A stretch of 12,208 bases of DNA, taken from NCBI GenBank assembly GCA_964551305.1, contig CAZKBT010000082.1, forward strand, positions 1 through 12,208, written 5' to 3'. Each line of letters opens with the position of its first letter. Within the stretch, counting starts at the first letter, position 1. Shown here one piece after another: positions 1 to 7,228 of the stretch. The notes under the pieces were generated by a model that searched no databases, was not told the origin of the DNA, and saw only the letters and a list, made by a program, of their open reading frames with translations. The stretch comes from JBAZDC01 sp041654595. Its GTDB lineage: Bacteria > Pseudomonadota > Gammaproteobacteria > Burkholderiales > Burkholderiaceae_B. The translations under genes were made by a program, and so were the position numbers.

Positions 1-53
1 TGCGGGCGATGGGCGGGCTGACCTTGAGCCGAACGGACTCGTTTTGGCGCGCA

Positions 54-956
54 ATGCGCCGGATCGCGATGCATGGCGCGGCGGCCTTGGCGTTGTTGTT
101 ATTGCTGTCTGTCTCCTTCGCGGCGCGGGCGGCCGAGCCGGCCGTTCCCACGCTGAACGCCTGGGTCACGGACCAGACCGGCACTCTGGACGGCGCGACG
201 CGCGAAGGTATCGAAGCCTCGTTGCGCGACCTCGAACAACGCAAGGGGGCGCAAATCGCGGTGCTGATCGTCCCCACGACGGGCGACGAAGTGATCGAGG
301 ACTATGCGCGCCGCGTATTCGAAGCATGGCGCCTGGGCCGCAAATCGGTGGATGACGGCATCCTGTTCGTCATCGCCAAGGACGATCGCCGGCTAAGGAT
401 CGAAGTCGGCTATGGGTTGGAGGGCGTGGTGCCCGATATCCTGGCCGGCCGCATCATCCGAGAGCAGGTCACCCCGCGCTTCGCGCAAGGCGACTATGCC
501 GGGGGCGTCACGGCGGGCGTGGACAGCTTGGTCAAACTGATCGACGGCGAACCCCTGCCGCCTCCATCGGCGAACGCCGCGTCCGACGACGATGTCGGCG
601 ATGGTTGGTTCATGGCGATACCGCTGGCGCTGATAGGCTTGACCATGCCCCTGGGCGTCGCCCTGCTGGCAGGCGCCGTCTTCATGTACTTGCTCACCGG
701 CAGCATCCTGGTAGCCGTCATCGGCGCGCTGGTGGGCGCCGCCCTCAGCATCCTGGGCCGGCAATTCGCGAACCGCACGCCCACCGTCGGCGCGTCGCGT
801 CGACATGGACGCTTCGGCAGCGCCGCGGGCGGCGGTCTCGGAGGCTGGGGGAGCGGGGGAGGCTTTGGCGGTGGTGGAGGTTTCGGCGGGGGCGGCGGTT
901 TTGGCGGCGGAGGCGGCGGCGGCAGTGGCGGCGGTGGCGCCTCGGGAAGCTGGTAA
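54..956 (+). CDS. TPM-domain (YgcG-like) exported protein with glycine-rich C-terminus
   Basis: TPM-domain protein of the YgcG type; its biochemical role is not established. From the ATG at 54 it has 300 residues. A signal peptide is visible: an Arg-Arg start, a Leu/Ala-rich core, and a likely cut near residue 26 (ARA/AEP). A TPM domain follows at about residues 32-165, with the family hallmarks DDGILFVIA, RIEVGYGLEGVVPD and the GDYAGG segment. Two hydrophobic stretches (about 185-205 and 210-235) look like membrane spans, then a low-complexity Gly/Phe tail ends in ASGSW, common in this family. The reading frame is open back to an ATG at 9, but that start puts 15 polar residues before the signal peptide; an ATG at 69 is also possible. 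No start has a strong ribosome site. In related genomes such genes often follow lemA; a TGA at 19-21 in another frame could end an upstream gene, but this cannot be shown. The family is clear; start and function are not. Confidence 0.85.
   Translation: MRRIAMHGAAALALLLLLSVSFAARAAEPAVPTLNAWVTDQTGTLDGATREGIEASLRDLEQRKGAQIAVLIVPTTGDEVIEDYARRVFEAWRLGRKSVDDGILFVIAKDDRRLRIEVGYGLEGVVPDILAGRIIREQVTPRFAQGDYAGGVTAGVDSLVKLIDGEPLPPPSANAASDDDVGDGWFMAIPLALIGLTMPLGVALLAGAVFMYLLTGSILVAVIGALVGAALSILGRQFANRTPTVGASRRHGRFGSAAGGGLGGWGSGGGFGGGGGFGGGGGFGGGGGGGSGGGGASGSW
828..938 (+). repeat. Low-complexity Gly/Phe codon repeat in TPM protein tail
   Basis: This stretch is almost entirely GGN codons, with TTT/TTC Phe codons recurring every few residues as imperfect GGGGGF units. 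It encodes the flexible tail of the TPM protein. The near-repeat units make length variation by slippage plausible (inference). The opposite strand reads as a proline-rich open frame, an artefact of this composition. Confidence 0.7.
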
Positions 957-980
957 TCGACGCTCACTCGAAGGAAGACT

Positions 981-1487
981 ATGCCTGAGCACAACGGATC
1001 ATGGAAAACAATGACGGGCTGGGCCGGCCTGGAGGGCAGGTGGCTGCGCCGCAAGCACTTCACGCCGCAAGCCCTGGAGCGCATCGCCGAGCAGATCCGG
1101 CGGGCGGAAACGGATCACGCCGGCGAGCTGGTGCTCGTCGTCGAGGCCGTCAGCCCCAAGCACGAGCCCGATAGCCACATGCGCGCCCTGGAGATATTCG
1201 GACGCATGCGGGTGTGGGATACGCCGGGCCGCACGGGCCTGTTGCTGTACTTGGCGCTGGACAAGCATCGCATCGAAATTATCGCTGATCGCGGCATTGC
1301 CGCGAATATCCAGGCATGGGACGGCGTATGCCGGCAACTGCAAGCCCGCTTGCGCGGCGGCGATTTCGTGCCGGGCGTACTGGAAGCGATCGCCGAAATC
1401 GAAAACATCCTGCGCGCCCATTGTCCCGCCATCGAAGCCGGCCGGACCAACGAAAATGATCTGCCGGATGCGCCTGTGTTGATCTGA
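981..1487 (+). CDS. TPM-domain protein, short soluble form
   Basis: A 168-residue second TPM-family protein. The start is supported by an AAGGAAG ribosome site at 971-977, a few bases before the ATG. There is no signal peptide or obvious membrane span. The TPM-type core lies at about residues 30-150: an amphipathic helix (ALERIAEQIRRAETDHAGELVLVVEA), the strand segment GRTGLLLYLALDKHRIEIIADRGIAA, and a C-terminal helix GDFVPGVLEAIAEIENIL. This matches the short partner that commonly follows a YgcG-like gene in Burkholderiales. It lies 24 bp after the preceding TPM gene on the same strand and is very probably co-transcribed with it. No catalytic residues can be assigned. The family call is fairly secure; the role (often proposed as cell-envelope related) is unknown. 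Confidence 0.8.
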   Translation: MPEHNGSWKTMTGWAGLEGRWLRRKHFTPQALERIAEQIRRAETDHAGELVLVVEAVSPKHEPDSHMRALEIFGRMRVWDTPGRTGLLLYLALDKHRIEIIADRGIAANIQAWDGVCRQLQARLRGGDFVPGVLEAIAEIENILRAHCPAIEAGRTNENDLPDAPVLI

Positions 1488-1490
1488 TGC

Positions 1491-1515
1491 AACGCGGGTT
1501 CGTAATGCGTTTTTT
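1491..1515 (+). terminator. Possible weak rho-independent terminator after the TPM genes
   Basis: Arms AACGC (1491-1495) and GCGTT (1507-1511) can pair around an 11-base loop. The 3' arm runs into a T tract (1510-1515), starting 4 bases after the TGA stop at 1485-1487. The stem is short and the loop long, so it would be weak. Confidence 0.3.
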
Positions 1516-1569
1516 GCGAGCTTCCGGTTGCGGGGCTTGATGGTCAGGCAGGGAAAGCTTGGGGCGTGG

Positions 1570-1589
1570 TCGACCGACCGGTCGGTCGA
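1570..1589. promoter_or_regulatory. Perfect 20-bp palindrome, TetR-operator-like
   Basis: The sequence TCGACCGACCGGTCGGTCGA equals its own reverse complement. The core GACCGACCGGTCGGTC resembles operators bound by many TetR-family repressors. It lies between two converging gene ends, with no tetR gene and no annotated promoter nearby in the window. There is no central loop and no T tract, so it does not look like a terminator. It may be a real operator for an unseen transcript, a relic of a lost regulator gene, or a decoy site. Confidence 0.45.
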
Positions 1590-1726
1590 ATTCCTCGGCA
1601 CACCCGACTTTCTCAAGAACGAAACATCCTAACGACGAAGAGGCGGCCCGACAATAGAGCCTAGTCCCCGGACCGAGAAAAGGAACGAAAGCTATCCGCT
1701 CCAAAGCCCCACGTGTTAGAGATGCG

Positions 1727-2761
1727 TCAGAGATTCTTCTTCCAAACGTCGCTCAACGTATACCCCTCCTGGAAGGGATCGCTGGGATCGACCACATACT
1801 GGAAAAATCCCGTGATCCAGGCTTGGCCTTTGATCGTAGGCCGGATGCCCTGATAGGGCCCCACTGACAGCGTCTCGATGATTTCCCCTTCGTACTCCGT
1901 TCCCAGAATCGACTGATGCACGAAACGCTCGCCCACGCCGATCTGTCCTTTGGCATGCATAACGGCCAGACGCGCGCTGGTGCCCGTGCCGCACGGCGAT
2001 CGATCGATGCGGCCGGGCGACACGATGACAGCGTTGCGCGCCGTTTTGCCTTGCGCCGTCTCCCGCAGCGGCCCTGCGAACAATGTCTGATTGATCGTGT
2101 GGATCTCGGGCTCGAGCGGATGCACAGCCGGCACTTGTTCGGCCGCCGCCGCCTTGATCGCTTCACCGACTTCGACCAGCTCGCGGGCTTCCGCGCGGTC
2201 GATGTCGTAGCCCAGCGCCGCCGCATCGACGATCGCATAGATCATCCCGCCGTAGGCCACGTCCACCTTGATCTTGCCCAAGCCCGGAACGTCCACCTCC
2301 TTATCCAGGCCGAACACAAAGCACGGCACATTCGAAAACTTCACGCCCGTGCACTTGCCGTCGCGGCACGTCGCCTCGACCGCCACCAGGCCAGCGGGCG
2401 CCTCGAGCGTAAAGCGGGTCACCGGTTCCTGCATCGGGATCATGCCCGTTTCCAGCAACGCCGTAACAGTGCAGATCGTATTGCTGCCCGACATCGGCAC
2501 GTAGAACTCGGACTCCATAATGACGAAGCCGACGTCGGCGTCCGGATGGCAAGGCGGCAACACCAGATTCATGCACTGGGCGACCGTCCCGCGGGGTTCG
2601 TACAAAAGAATCTTGCGCAAATGATCCGACTGCGTGCGCAGATAGTTCATCTTGTCGAACATTGTCTTGCAGGGCACGTCCAGCACGCCCCCGACGACGA
2701 CATCATTGCGCTCGCCGGCGGTGTGCACGCCGACGACGTTGATCATTCTTTGAAATCTCAT
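1727..2761 (-). CDS. Proline racemase / 4-hydroxyproline 2-epimerase family protein, Ser/Cys active-site variant
   Basis: A 344-residue cytoplasmic enzyme of the proline racemase superfamily, which inverts C2 of (hydroxy)proline using two opposed thiols, or dehydrates 3-hydroxyproline in some members. The start is supported by a GGGAG ribosome site 5 bases upstream. Family marks are VHTAGE near the N-terminus, YEPRG (54-58), DVAYGGMIYAIVD and DRSPCGTGTSARLA with Cys257. The first catalytic motif, normally MCGHGTI, reads MSGSNTI here, so Ser91 replaces the first Cys and Ser93 replaces the His. Ser/Cys members are known in the superfamily, but the lost His makes this motif more divergent. It is the last gene of the operon, 27 bp after the FAD dehydrogenase, and a diverged paralogue of the epimerase two genes upstream. 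It could be an epimerase of altered specificity, a dehydratase or an isomerase on a related imino acid. Family certain, reaction not. Confidence 0.85.
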   Translation of the reverse strand: MRFQRMINVVGVHTAGERNDVVVGGVLDVPCKTMFDKMNYLRTQSDHLRKILLYEPRGTVAQCMNLVLPPCHPDADVGFVIMESEFYVPMSGSNTICTVTALLETGMIPMQEPVTRFTLEAPAGLVAVEATCRDGKCTGVKFSNVPCFVFGLDKEVDVPGLGKIKVDVAYGGMIYAIVDAAALGYDIDRAEARELVEVGEAIKAAAAEQVPAVHPLEPEIHTINQTLFAGPLRETAQGKTARNAVIVSPGRIDRSPCGTGTSARLAVMHAKGQIGVGERFVHQSILGTEYEGEIIETLSVGPYQGIRPTIKGQAWITGFFQYVVDPSDPFQEGYTLSDVWKKNL

Positions 2762-2788
2762 GCAGACTCCCGATTGGCTTGGCGTGGC

Positions 2789-4072
2789 TTACGCCGTGGG
2801 TTGACGTGACTGTCCGGACGACGCGCGGGCCGTAAACCGTGCCGGCGAATACGCGGCAAGGCGGCTGTCCGGCGCATCGGGATTGTTGAGCAGTCCGGCG
2901 ACCAGACGGCCCGTCGTCGCCGACAGCGTCAGCCCTACGTGTCCGTGGCCGCATGCGTACAGCACCTTCGGACACGTCGTGGACGCGCCGATGACGGGAA
3001 CCGAGTCCGGCGTGGTGGGACGCGCGCCCATCCAGTGATCGGCGCCGGCCTGGTCGAGTTTGGGGAAATAATGACGCGCCAACTTCAGCAGCGCCTCGCT
3101 GCGCTTGTAGTTCGGCTTCGCGTCAGCGTGCGCGAATTCCGCGGTTCCGCCCACGCGCAGGCCGATGGACAGCGGCGAAGCGACGAAGCTGCGCTCGGCA
3201 AAAATCACTTCGCGCTTGAGCACGTCCCTGCTGTTGGGCAAGGTGACCGAATACCCGCGCTCGGCTTCGATCAGAATGCGATCGCCTATCGAGGCAGCAA
3301 GCGGCTGCGACCATGCGCCGGCGGCGACCACGACGCGGTCGGCCTCGATTCGTTGCCCGTCCGACGTGACCACGGCAGGCCGTGCCAGCTGATCGACGGC
3401 CAGATGCGCCGCCTTGGCTTCGAGCAGGCGGGCGCCGTGCCGCTGAGCATAGCGGCGCAAGCCTTCCACGATGGCCTTGGGGTCGTCGACGGTGGACCAG
3501 TCTTCGATCATGATGGCGCGCTTGAATATCGGCGCCAGGCCCGGTTCGAGCGCGGCAAGCTCCTCGGCCGACACGTCGCGCCATGCGACGCCGAGTTCGC
3601 GCTTGAGCTGCCAGTTCTTTTGCTCTGCCTGATACGTGGCCTCGGTTTCGTACAGCGTCAGCGCGCCGTCGCGATGCAGCCGCGATTCCATGTCAAGGTC
3701 TCTGAGCATCGGTATGAAATCGTCATACACCGTGCGCATCAGATAGGCCAGCGCATGCGATGCGTCCAGAAAATTTTGCCGGTTCTGCATGCGCTGGAAC
3801 GCAAGCGCCCACGGGATCATTGCCGGCACCTGCGACCAGCGTACCGCCAACGGCCCGAGCGGATCCATCAGCCAACGCAACGCTTGCAGGCTGAAGGCCG
3901 ATACCGCCATGGGAGTGACTTCGCTGATGCCCAAGCCGGCGGCATTGCCGTGGGATGCGCGATCGCCTTCGAACCGGCGATCGATCAGGGTGACGTCCCA
4001 CCCGGATTTCAGGGCGTCGCGCGCGCATGCCAGGCCGATCAGGCCGGCTCCGACGATGGCTACGTGCGGCAT
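2789..4072 (-). CDS. DadA-like FAD-dependent D-amino-acid (D-hydroxyproline) dehydrogenase
   Basis: A 427-residue FAD oxidoreductase of the DAO/DadA family. It probably oxidises cis-4-hydroxy-D-proline to 1-pyrroline-4-hydroxy-2-carboxylate, passing electrons to the respiratory chain. The N-terminal dinucleotide-binding fold is clear: VAIVGAGLIGLACA with GxGxxG at 8-13 and an acidic end at LIDRR (29-33). Other family marks are HGNAAGL (41-47), RGYSVTL (272-278), GARPTTPDSVPVIG (349-362) and GHGHVGLTLSATTGRLVA (375-392), the last two forming the C-terminal FAD contacts. The frame stays open upstream to 4447, but that part overlaps the preceding epimerase gene. The ATG at 4072 directly precedes the Rossmann strand and has a GGAGG ribosome site 4 bases before it. 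The gene lies 47 bp after one epimerase gene and 27 bp before the other, which supports a D-hydroxyproline substrate. A general D-amino-acid dehydrogenase or sarcosine oxidase-like role is less likely. Confidence 0.9.
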   Translation of the reverse strand: MPHVAIVGAGLIGLACARDALKSGWDVTLIDRRFEGDRASHGNAAGLGISEVTPMAVSAFSLQALRWLMDPLGPLAVRWSQVPAMIPWALAFQRMQNRQNFLDASHALAYLMRTVYDDFIPMLRDLDMESRLHRDGALTLYETEATYQAEQKNWQLKRELGVAWRDVSAEELAALEPGLAPIFKRAIMIEDWSTVDDPKAIVEGLRRYAQRHGARLLEAKAAHLAVDQLARPAVVTSDGQRIEADRVVVAAGAWSQPLAASIGDRILIEAERGYSVTLPNSRDVLKREVIFAERSFVASPLSIGLRVGGTAEFAHADAKPNYKRSEALLKLARHYFPKLDQAGADHWMGARPTTPDSVPVIGASTTCPKVLYACGHGHVGLTLSATTGRLVAGLLNNPDAPDSRLAAYSPARFTARASSGQSRQPTA

Positions 4073-4119
4073 GCCGCCTCCGGTTTCATGCAATTCGTCA
4101 TTATGGTGGCGCCGTCGCG

Positions 4120-5118
4120 TTATTGAAGGATAAAGCCGTGGGCCAAAGGATCGCGCGTATCGACGTAGATCGTATTGGAACCCGTGACGCGCGCCCAGCC
4201 TTCGATGGTCGGGACAATGGCATCGCGATCGCCACAGCGAGTGCGTTCCTGGGCGACGCCGATGAACTTGGTGCCGATGATGCTTTCGTTCACGAATTCC
4301 TGGCCGATCTGCAGGTCGCCCCGCGCCACCAACTGCGCGACACGCGACGACGTGCCGGTGCCGCAAGGCGAGCGGTCGATGCCGCGGTCGCCGAAGAACA
4401 CAGCGTTGCGTCCGTGGGATCCGGCTTGCGTCGGACGGCCTATCCACATGACGTGGGACACGTCCTTGATGGCGGGCTGCTCCGGGTGTTCGAAATGGTA
4501 TTTTTCGTTCGCCTTGGCGCGCAGAATGGGGCTCAGGCGCTGTATGTCCGCGACGTTCAGCGTTTCGAGGCCGCCGAAGTTCTTCTGCGGCTCGACGATG
4601 GCGTAAAAATTGCCGCCATAGGAAACGTCGAACACGATTTCTCCCACCCCCTCCAGCTCCACCGTCAGCCCAGTCGAATGCAGGAACGACGGGATATTGG
4701 TCAGGCGCACGCTATCCACGTAATCGCCGTTGAGCTTGTAGCGCGCCTCGACCACGCCCGCCGGCGTGTCCAGGCGCAGCACGCCGGGTTCGCGGGGGCG
4801 CACCAGGCCGTGTTCGACCAGTGACGTCACCGTGCCTATCGTGCCGTGTCCGCACATGGGCAGGCAGCCGCTGACCTCGATGAAAAGCACCGCCACATCG
4901 CAATCGCCGCGCGTCGGCGGGTAGATGATCGTGCCGGACATGGCGTCGTGGCCGCGGGGTTCGAACATCAGCGCCTTGCGGATCCAGTCGTGATTGGCCA
5001 GGAAATCCGCCCGCCGCTCGATCATGCTGTTTCCGTGCAGGATGGGGCCTCCGCCGACCACCATGCGCACGGGATTGCCGCAAGTATGGCCGTCGACGCA
5101 GAAAAAAGTATGTCTCAT
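4120..5118 (-). CDS. 4-hydroxyproline 2-epimerase (proline racemase family), Cys/Cys type
   Basis: A 332-residue cytoplasmic enzyme predicted to interconvert trans-4-hydroxy-L-proline and cis-4-hydroxy-D-proline, the first step of bacterial hydroxyproline breakdown. Both catalytic motifs are intact: MCGHGTIG with Cys89 and DRSPCGTGTSSRVA with Cys252. Other family marks are DGHTCGNPVR (10-18), FEPRGHDAMSG (52-62), DVSYGGNFYAIV and the C-terminal GWARVTGSNTIYVD. Length is typical. The ATG at 5118 has only a weak ribosome site. The gene starts 41 bp after the transporter ATPase gene and is followed by a DadA-like dehydrogenase gene that would oxidise its D product. Neighbours and the Cys/Cys pair favour 4-hydroxyproline epimerase over proline racemase or trans-3-hydroxyproline dehydratase, which carries Thr at the second site. 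Substrate specificity is inference. Confidence 0.9.
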   Translation of the reverse strand: MRHTFFCVDGHTCGNPVRMVVGGGPILHGNSMIERRADFLANHDWIRKALMFEPRGHDAMSGTIIYPPTRGDCDVAVLFIEVSGCLPMCGHGTIGTVTSLVEHGLVRPREPGVLRLDTPAGVVEARYKLNGDYVDSVRLTNIPSFLHSTGLTVELEGVGEIVFDVSYGGNFYAIVEPQKNFGGLETLNVADIQRLSPILRAKANEKYHFEHPEQPAIKDVSHVMWIGRPTQAGSHGRNAVFFGDRGIDRSPCGTGTSSRVAQLVARGDLQIGQEFVNESIIGTKFIGVAQERTRCGDRDAIVPTIEGWARVTGSNTIYVDTRDPLAHGFILQ

Positions 5119-5159
5119 GAAAACGACTCGTCAATAAAGGCTGGACAAAAAAAATACGA

Positions 5160-5885
5160 CTATTGCAACACGCGTTGCAGGAACTGCCGCGTCCGCTCTT
5201 CGCGCGGTTGGGAGATGACTTGGCGGGCATCCCCGATTTCGCAGATCTTGCCCCGGTCGAAGAATGCCACCCTGTCGGCGCTTTCGCGCGCGAAAGCGAT
5301 ATCGTGCGTCACCATGATGATGGTCAGGCCGCTTTCCTTCAGCTTGCGTATCGTATCGAGCACTTCGCCGACGAGTTCGGGGTCCAGCGCCGAGGTGATT
5401 TCGTCGAAGAGCATGTATGTCGGCTGCATCGCCAGCGCCCGGGCGATTGCCAGGCGCTGTTGCTGCCCGCCGGACAGGCTTTTGGGCTTTAGATGCATCT
5501 TGTCGCCCAGGCCCACGTACTCCAGATGCTGGCGCGCCAATGCCAGGGCGTCGCTGCGCCGCATTTTCTTGACGATGCGCGGCGCCAGGGCCACGTTATC
5601 GATCGCCGTCAGATGCGGAAAGGCGTTGTATTGCTGGAATACCAGCCCGAGCTTCTGGCGCAGTTCGTTGATGTTGGTGCGCTTGTCGTGAACGTCGTGG
5701 CCGTCGACCAGTATTTGGCCGCCCTGTATGCTTTCCAGCCCGTTGATGCATTGGAGCAAGGTGGATTTGCCGGAACCGCTGGCGCCGATCAGGCAGAAGA
5801 CCTCGCCTTTATTGATGGTCAGGTCGATGCCTTTGATCACCTCGTTGTCGCCAAAGGATTTACGTACACCTTTGATCTCAATCAT
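5160..5885 (-). CDS. Polar amino acid ABC transporter ATP-binding protein (GlnQ/HisP type)
   Basis: A 241-residue ATPase that powers import of the amino acid caught by the operon's binding protein, acting as a dimer on the inner face of the membrane. All nucleotide-binding motifs are intact: Walker A GASGSGKST (34-42), Q-loop VFQQYNAFP (82-90), signature LSGGQQQRLAIARAL (137-151), Walker B MLFDE (158-162), D-loop SALD (165-168) and switch His194 in MVTHD. Length and the IEIKGVRKSFG start match polar amino acid importers. Its start overlaps the end of the preceding permease gene by 8 bases (ATGATTGA), so translation is probably coupled. The context of two epimerase genes and a D-amino-acid dehydrogenase suggests a hydroxyproline or proline-like substrate; the ATPase itself does not reveal it. 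Confidence 0.95.
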   Translation of the reverse strand: MIEIKGVRKSFGDNEVIKGIDLTINKGEVFCLIGASGSGKSTLLQCINGLESIQGGQILVDGHDVHDKRTNINELRQKLGLVFQQYNAFPHLTAIDNVALAPRIVKKMRRSDALALARQHLEYVGLGDKMHLKPKSLSGGQQQRLAIARALAMQPTYMLFDEITSALDPELVGEVLDTIRKLKESGLTIIMVTHDIAFARESADRVAFFDRGKICEIGDARQVISQPREERTRQFLQRVLQ

Positions 5886-6540
5886 GTGCGAGTCTCCGTT
5901 CCAGGCGTCTGCCGTACAGCGATACCGGATAACAAATTATGAAATAAAACACGCCCACGCCGATCAGGATCAATAGCGTTTCGTTGGAGCGGTTGATCAC
6001 GATCTGCGCCGCGCGCAGCAGTTCGATGTAGCCCACGACGCTGACCAGCGCGGTGTCTTTGGTCAGGCCGATGAGCGTGCCGATCCAGCTCGGAAATATC
6101 GTGCGTATCGCCAGAGGGGCGGTAATGTGGGTCTGCACCTGCCAGTAATTCATGCCCAGCGAACGTGCCGCTTTTTGCAGCTGCTCGGGCACCGAGCGAA
6201 TGCCGGCGCGCACCAGTTCCGACGTCTGCACGCCCATGTACAGGCTCAGCGTCAGCAAGCCGACTTCCAGTGGCGTGAGCGGCAGGCCGAAGATGGAAAA
6301 GACGCTGTTGACCAGGATGAATTGGATGATCAGGGGCACGCTGCGCGTAACGTCGACGTACAGCGCCAGGCCGTATCTGAGAATCACGCTGTTTTCCCTG
6401 GCCCAGCCCAGCACGAGGCCGATCAAGGTGCCGGCCGCGCCGGAGACGATGGTCAGCATGACGGTGCGCCAGGCGCCGTCGAGGACGTACCAGAAATCGG
6501 ACCATTGCAGACCGGAGTAGGGCGTAATGTTGATTACCAT
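5878..6540 (-). CDS. Amino acid ABC transporter permease (HisM/GlnP type), second subunit
   Basis: A 220-residue inner-membrane permease of the His/Glu/Gln/Arg group. Hydrophobic spans include about 23-46, 55-80, 90-105 and 185-208. The cytoplasmic EAA loop that contacts the ATPase is at about 112-144 (AGIRSVPEQLQKAARSLGMN onward, with the conserved Ala-Gly region and LGM). RSVPLIIQF (66-74) is the conserved segment before the third span. The ATG lies 3 bp after the stop of the other permease gene, with an AAGGA ribosome site inside the end of that gene. The stop overlaps the ATPase start. It pairs with the neighbouring permease as a heterodimer, as is usual for this transporter class. Confidence 0.93.
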   Translation of the reverse strand: MVINITPYSGLQWSDFWYVLDGAWRTVMLTIVSGAAGTLIGLVLGWARENSVILRYGLALYVDVTRSVPLIIQFILVNSVFSIFGLPLTPLEVGLLTLSLYMGVQTSELVRAGIRSVPEQLQKAARSLGMNYWQVQTHITAPLAIRTIFPSWIGTLIGLTKDTALVSVVGYIELLRAAQIVINRSNETLLILIGVGVFYFIICYPVSLYGRRLERRLAHD

Positions 6541-6543
6541 GCT

Positions 6544-7209
6544 CTAGTCCTTGAAGAGTCGCCATGCGGCCAGATGCGCTCCGGCGCTGATCAGCTTCGA
6601 AATCAGGTAGTACAAAGCGGCGGCGACGATGAAGAATTCGAATGTCCGGAACGATTCGGCTTGCGCGGCTTGCGTGGCGCCCGTCAGTTCCCTGAGGCCT
6701 ATCATCATGCCCAGCGACGTATTGAGCAGAGCCCAGTTGATCTGGTTGACGAACGGGAAAAATACAATGACGAACAGCTGTGGAAACACCACGTGGATGA
6801 AGCTTTGGAATCCGGTCATTCCCAGCGACCGCGCCGCGGCGGTCTGTTGTGGAGCGACGGCGGCCATGCCGCCGCGCAGGGTCTCGGTCAGATAGCCCGC
6901 GTTGTTGAACGTAATGGCGATCAGCAGGGCGGCGTAGCTGGACAGATGCAGCCCCAGCGCACCCAAGCCGAAATAGGCCATGTAGATTTGAAACAGAGCC
7001 GGCGTATTGCGCGCCAGCTCCACCCAGGTGGCGGCCAGCGCGCCGAGCGGACCGCCGCGGCCGGAATGGCGCCAGATGGCAAGCGGCATGGCGATCAGCA
7101 GTCCAAGGACGATGGAAATCGCCGTGATCTGGATCGACAGGTAAGCGCCGTCGAGCAAGTCCGGAAACTTGCTCCATACCATGGACCAATAGAATTGATA
7201 GTCAAACAT
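6544..7209 (-). CDS. Amino acid ABC transporter permease (HisM/GlnP type), first subunit
   Basis: A 221-residue inner-membrane permease. Hydrophobic spans appear at about 20-45, 68-84, 90-104, 138-158 and 188-205. ARNTPALFQIYM (66-77) corresponds to the conserved R-x-TP segment of polar amino acid permeases. The EAA loop is at about 112-144 (RGGMAAVAPQQTAAARSLGM onward). It starts 19 bp after the binding-protein gene, with no strong ribosome site visible, and ends 3 bp before the next permease gene, so the two subunits should be made in step. It shares family and size with that neighbour but is clearly diverged from it, consistent with a heterodimeric channel. Substrate is inferred from the operon only. 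Confidence 0.93.
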   Translation of the reverse strand: MFDYQFYWSMVWSKFPDLLDGAYLSIQITAISIVLGLLIAMPLAIWRHSGRGGPLGALAATWVELARNTPALFQIYMAYFGLGALGLHLSSYAALLIAITFNNAGYLTETLRGGMAAVAPQQTAAARSLGMTGFQSFIHVVFPQLFVIVFFPFVNQINWALLNTSLGMMIGLRELTGATQAAQAESFRTFEFFIVAAALYYLISKLISAGAHLAAWRLFKD

Positions 7210-7228
7210 TTCGGCCGCTAGTCATGCA

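Noticed and set aside
1..53. 3' end of an upstream gene such as lemA at the left edge
   Set aside because: A stop at 19-21 in one frame is compatible, but only six codons are visible, too few to identify anything.
494..1084. Proline-rich minus-strand open frame opposite the glycine-rich tail
   Set aside because: Proline codons are the complement of the glycine codons of the TPM protein tail.
1505..1632. Two tiny overlapping open frames (11 and 30 codons, joined by TGATG) in the convergent gap
   Set aside because: No ribosome site before the first, no recognisable peptide features, and the second simply reads through the palindrome; frames this short are expected by chance.
1664..1673. GTCC/GGAC repeat after the operon end as a terminator
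   Set aside because: A 4-bp stem with no following T run on the minus strand; no convincing terminator for the seven-gene operon was found.
2781..2795. GGCGT/ACGCC inverted repeat across the FAD dehydrogenase stop
   Set aside because: Only a 5-bp stem with no T tract; not distinguishable from chance in GC-rich DNA.
2939..4126. Long plus-strand open frame (395 codons) opposite the FAD dehydrogenase
   Set aside because: Mirror frame of a clearly coding gene, Arg/His-rich, with no motif.
4073..4447. 125-residue N-terminal extension of the FAD dehydrogenase frame
   Set aside because: It overlaps the 3' part of the epimerase gene on the same strand in another frame, is Arg/Pro-rich without family features, and the ATG at 4072 has a GGAGG site and starts the Rossmann fold.
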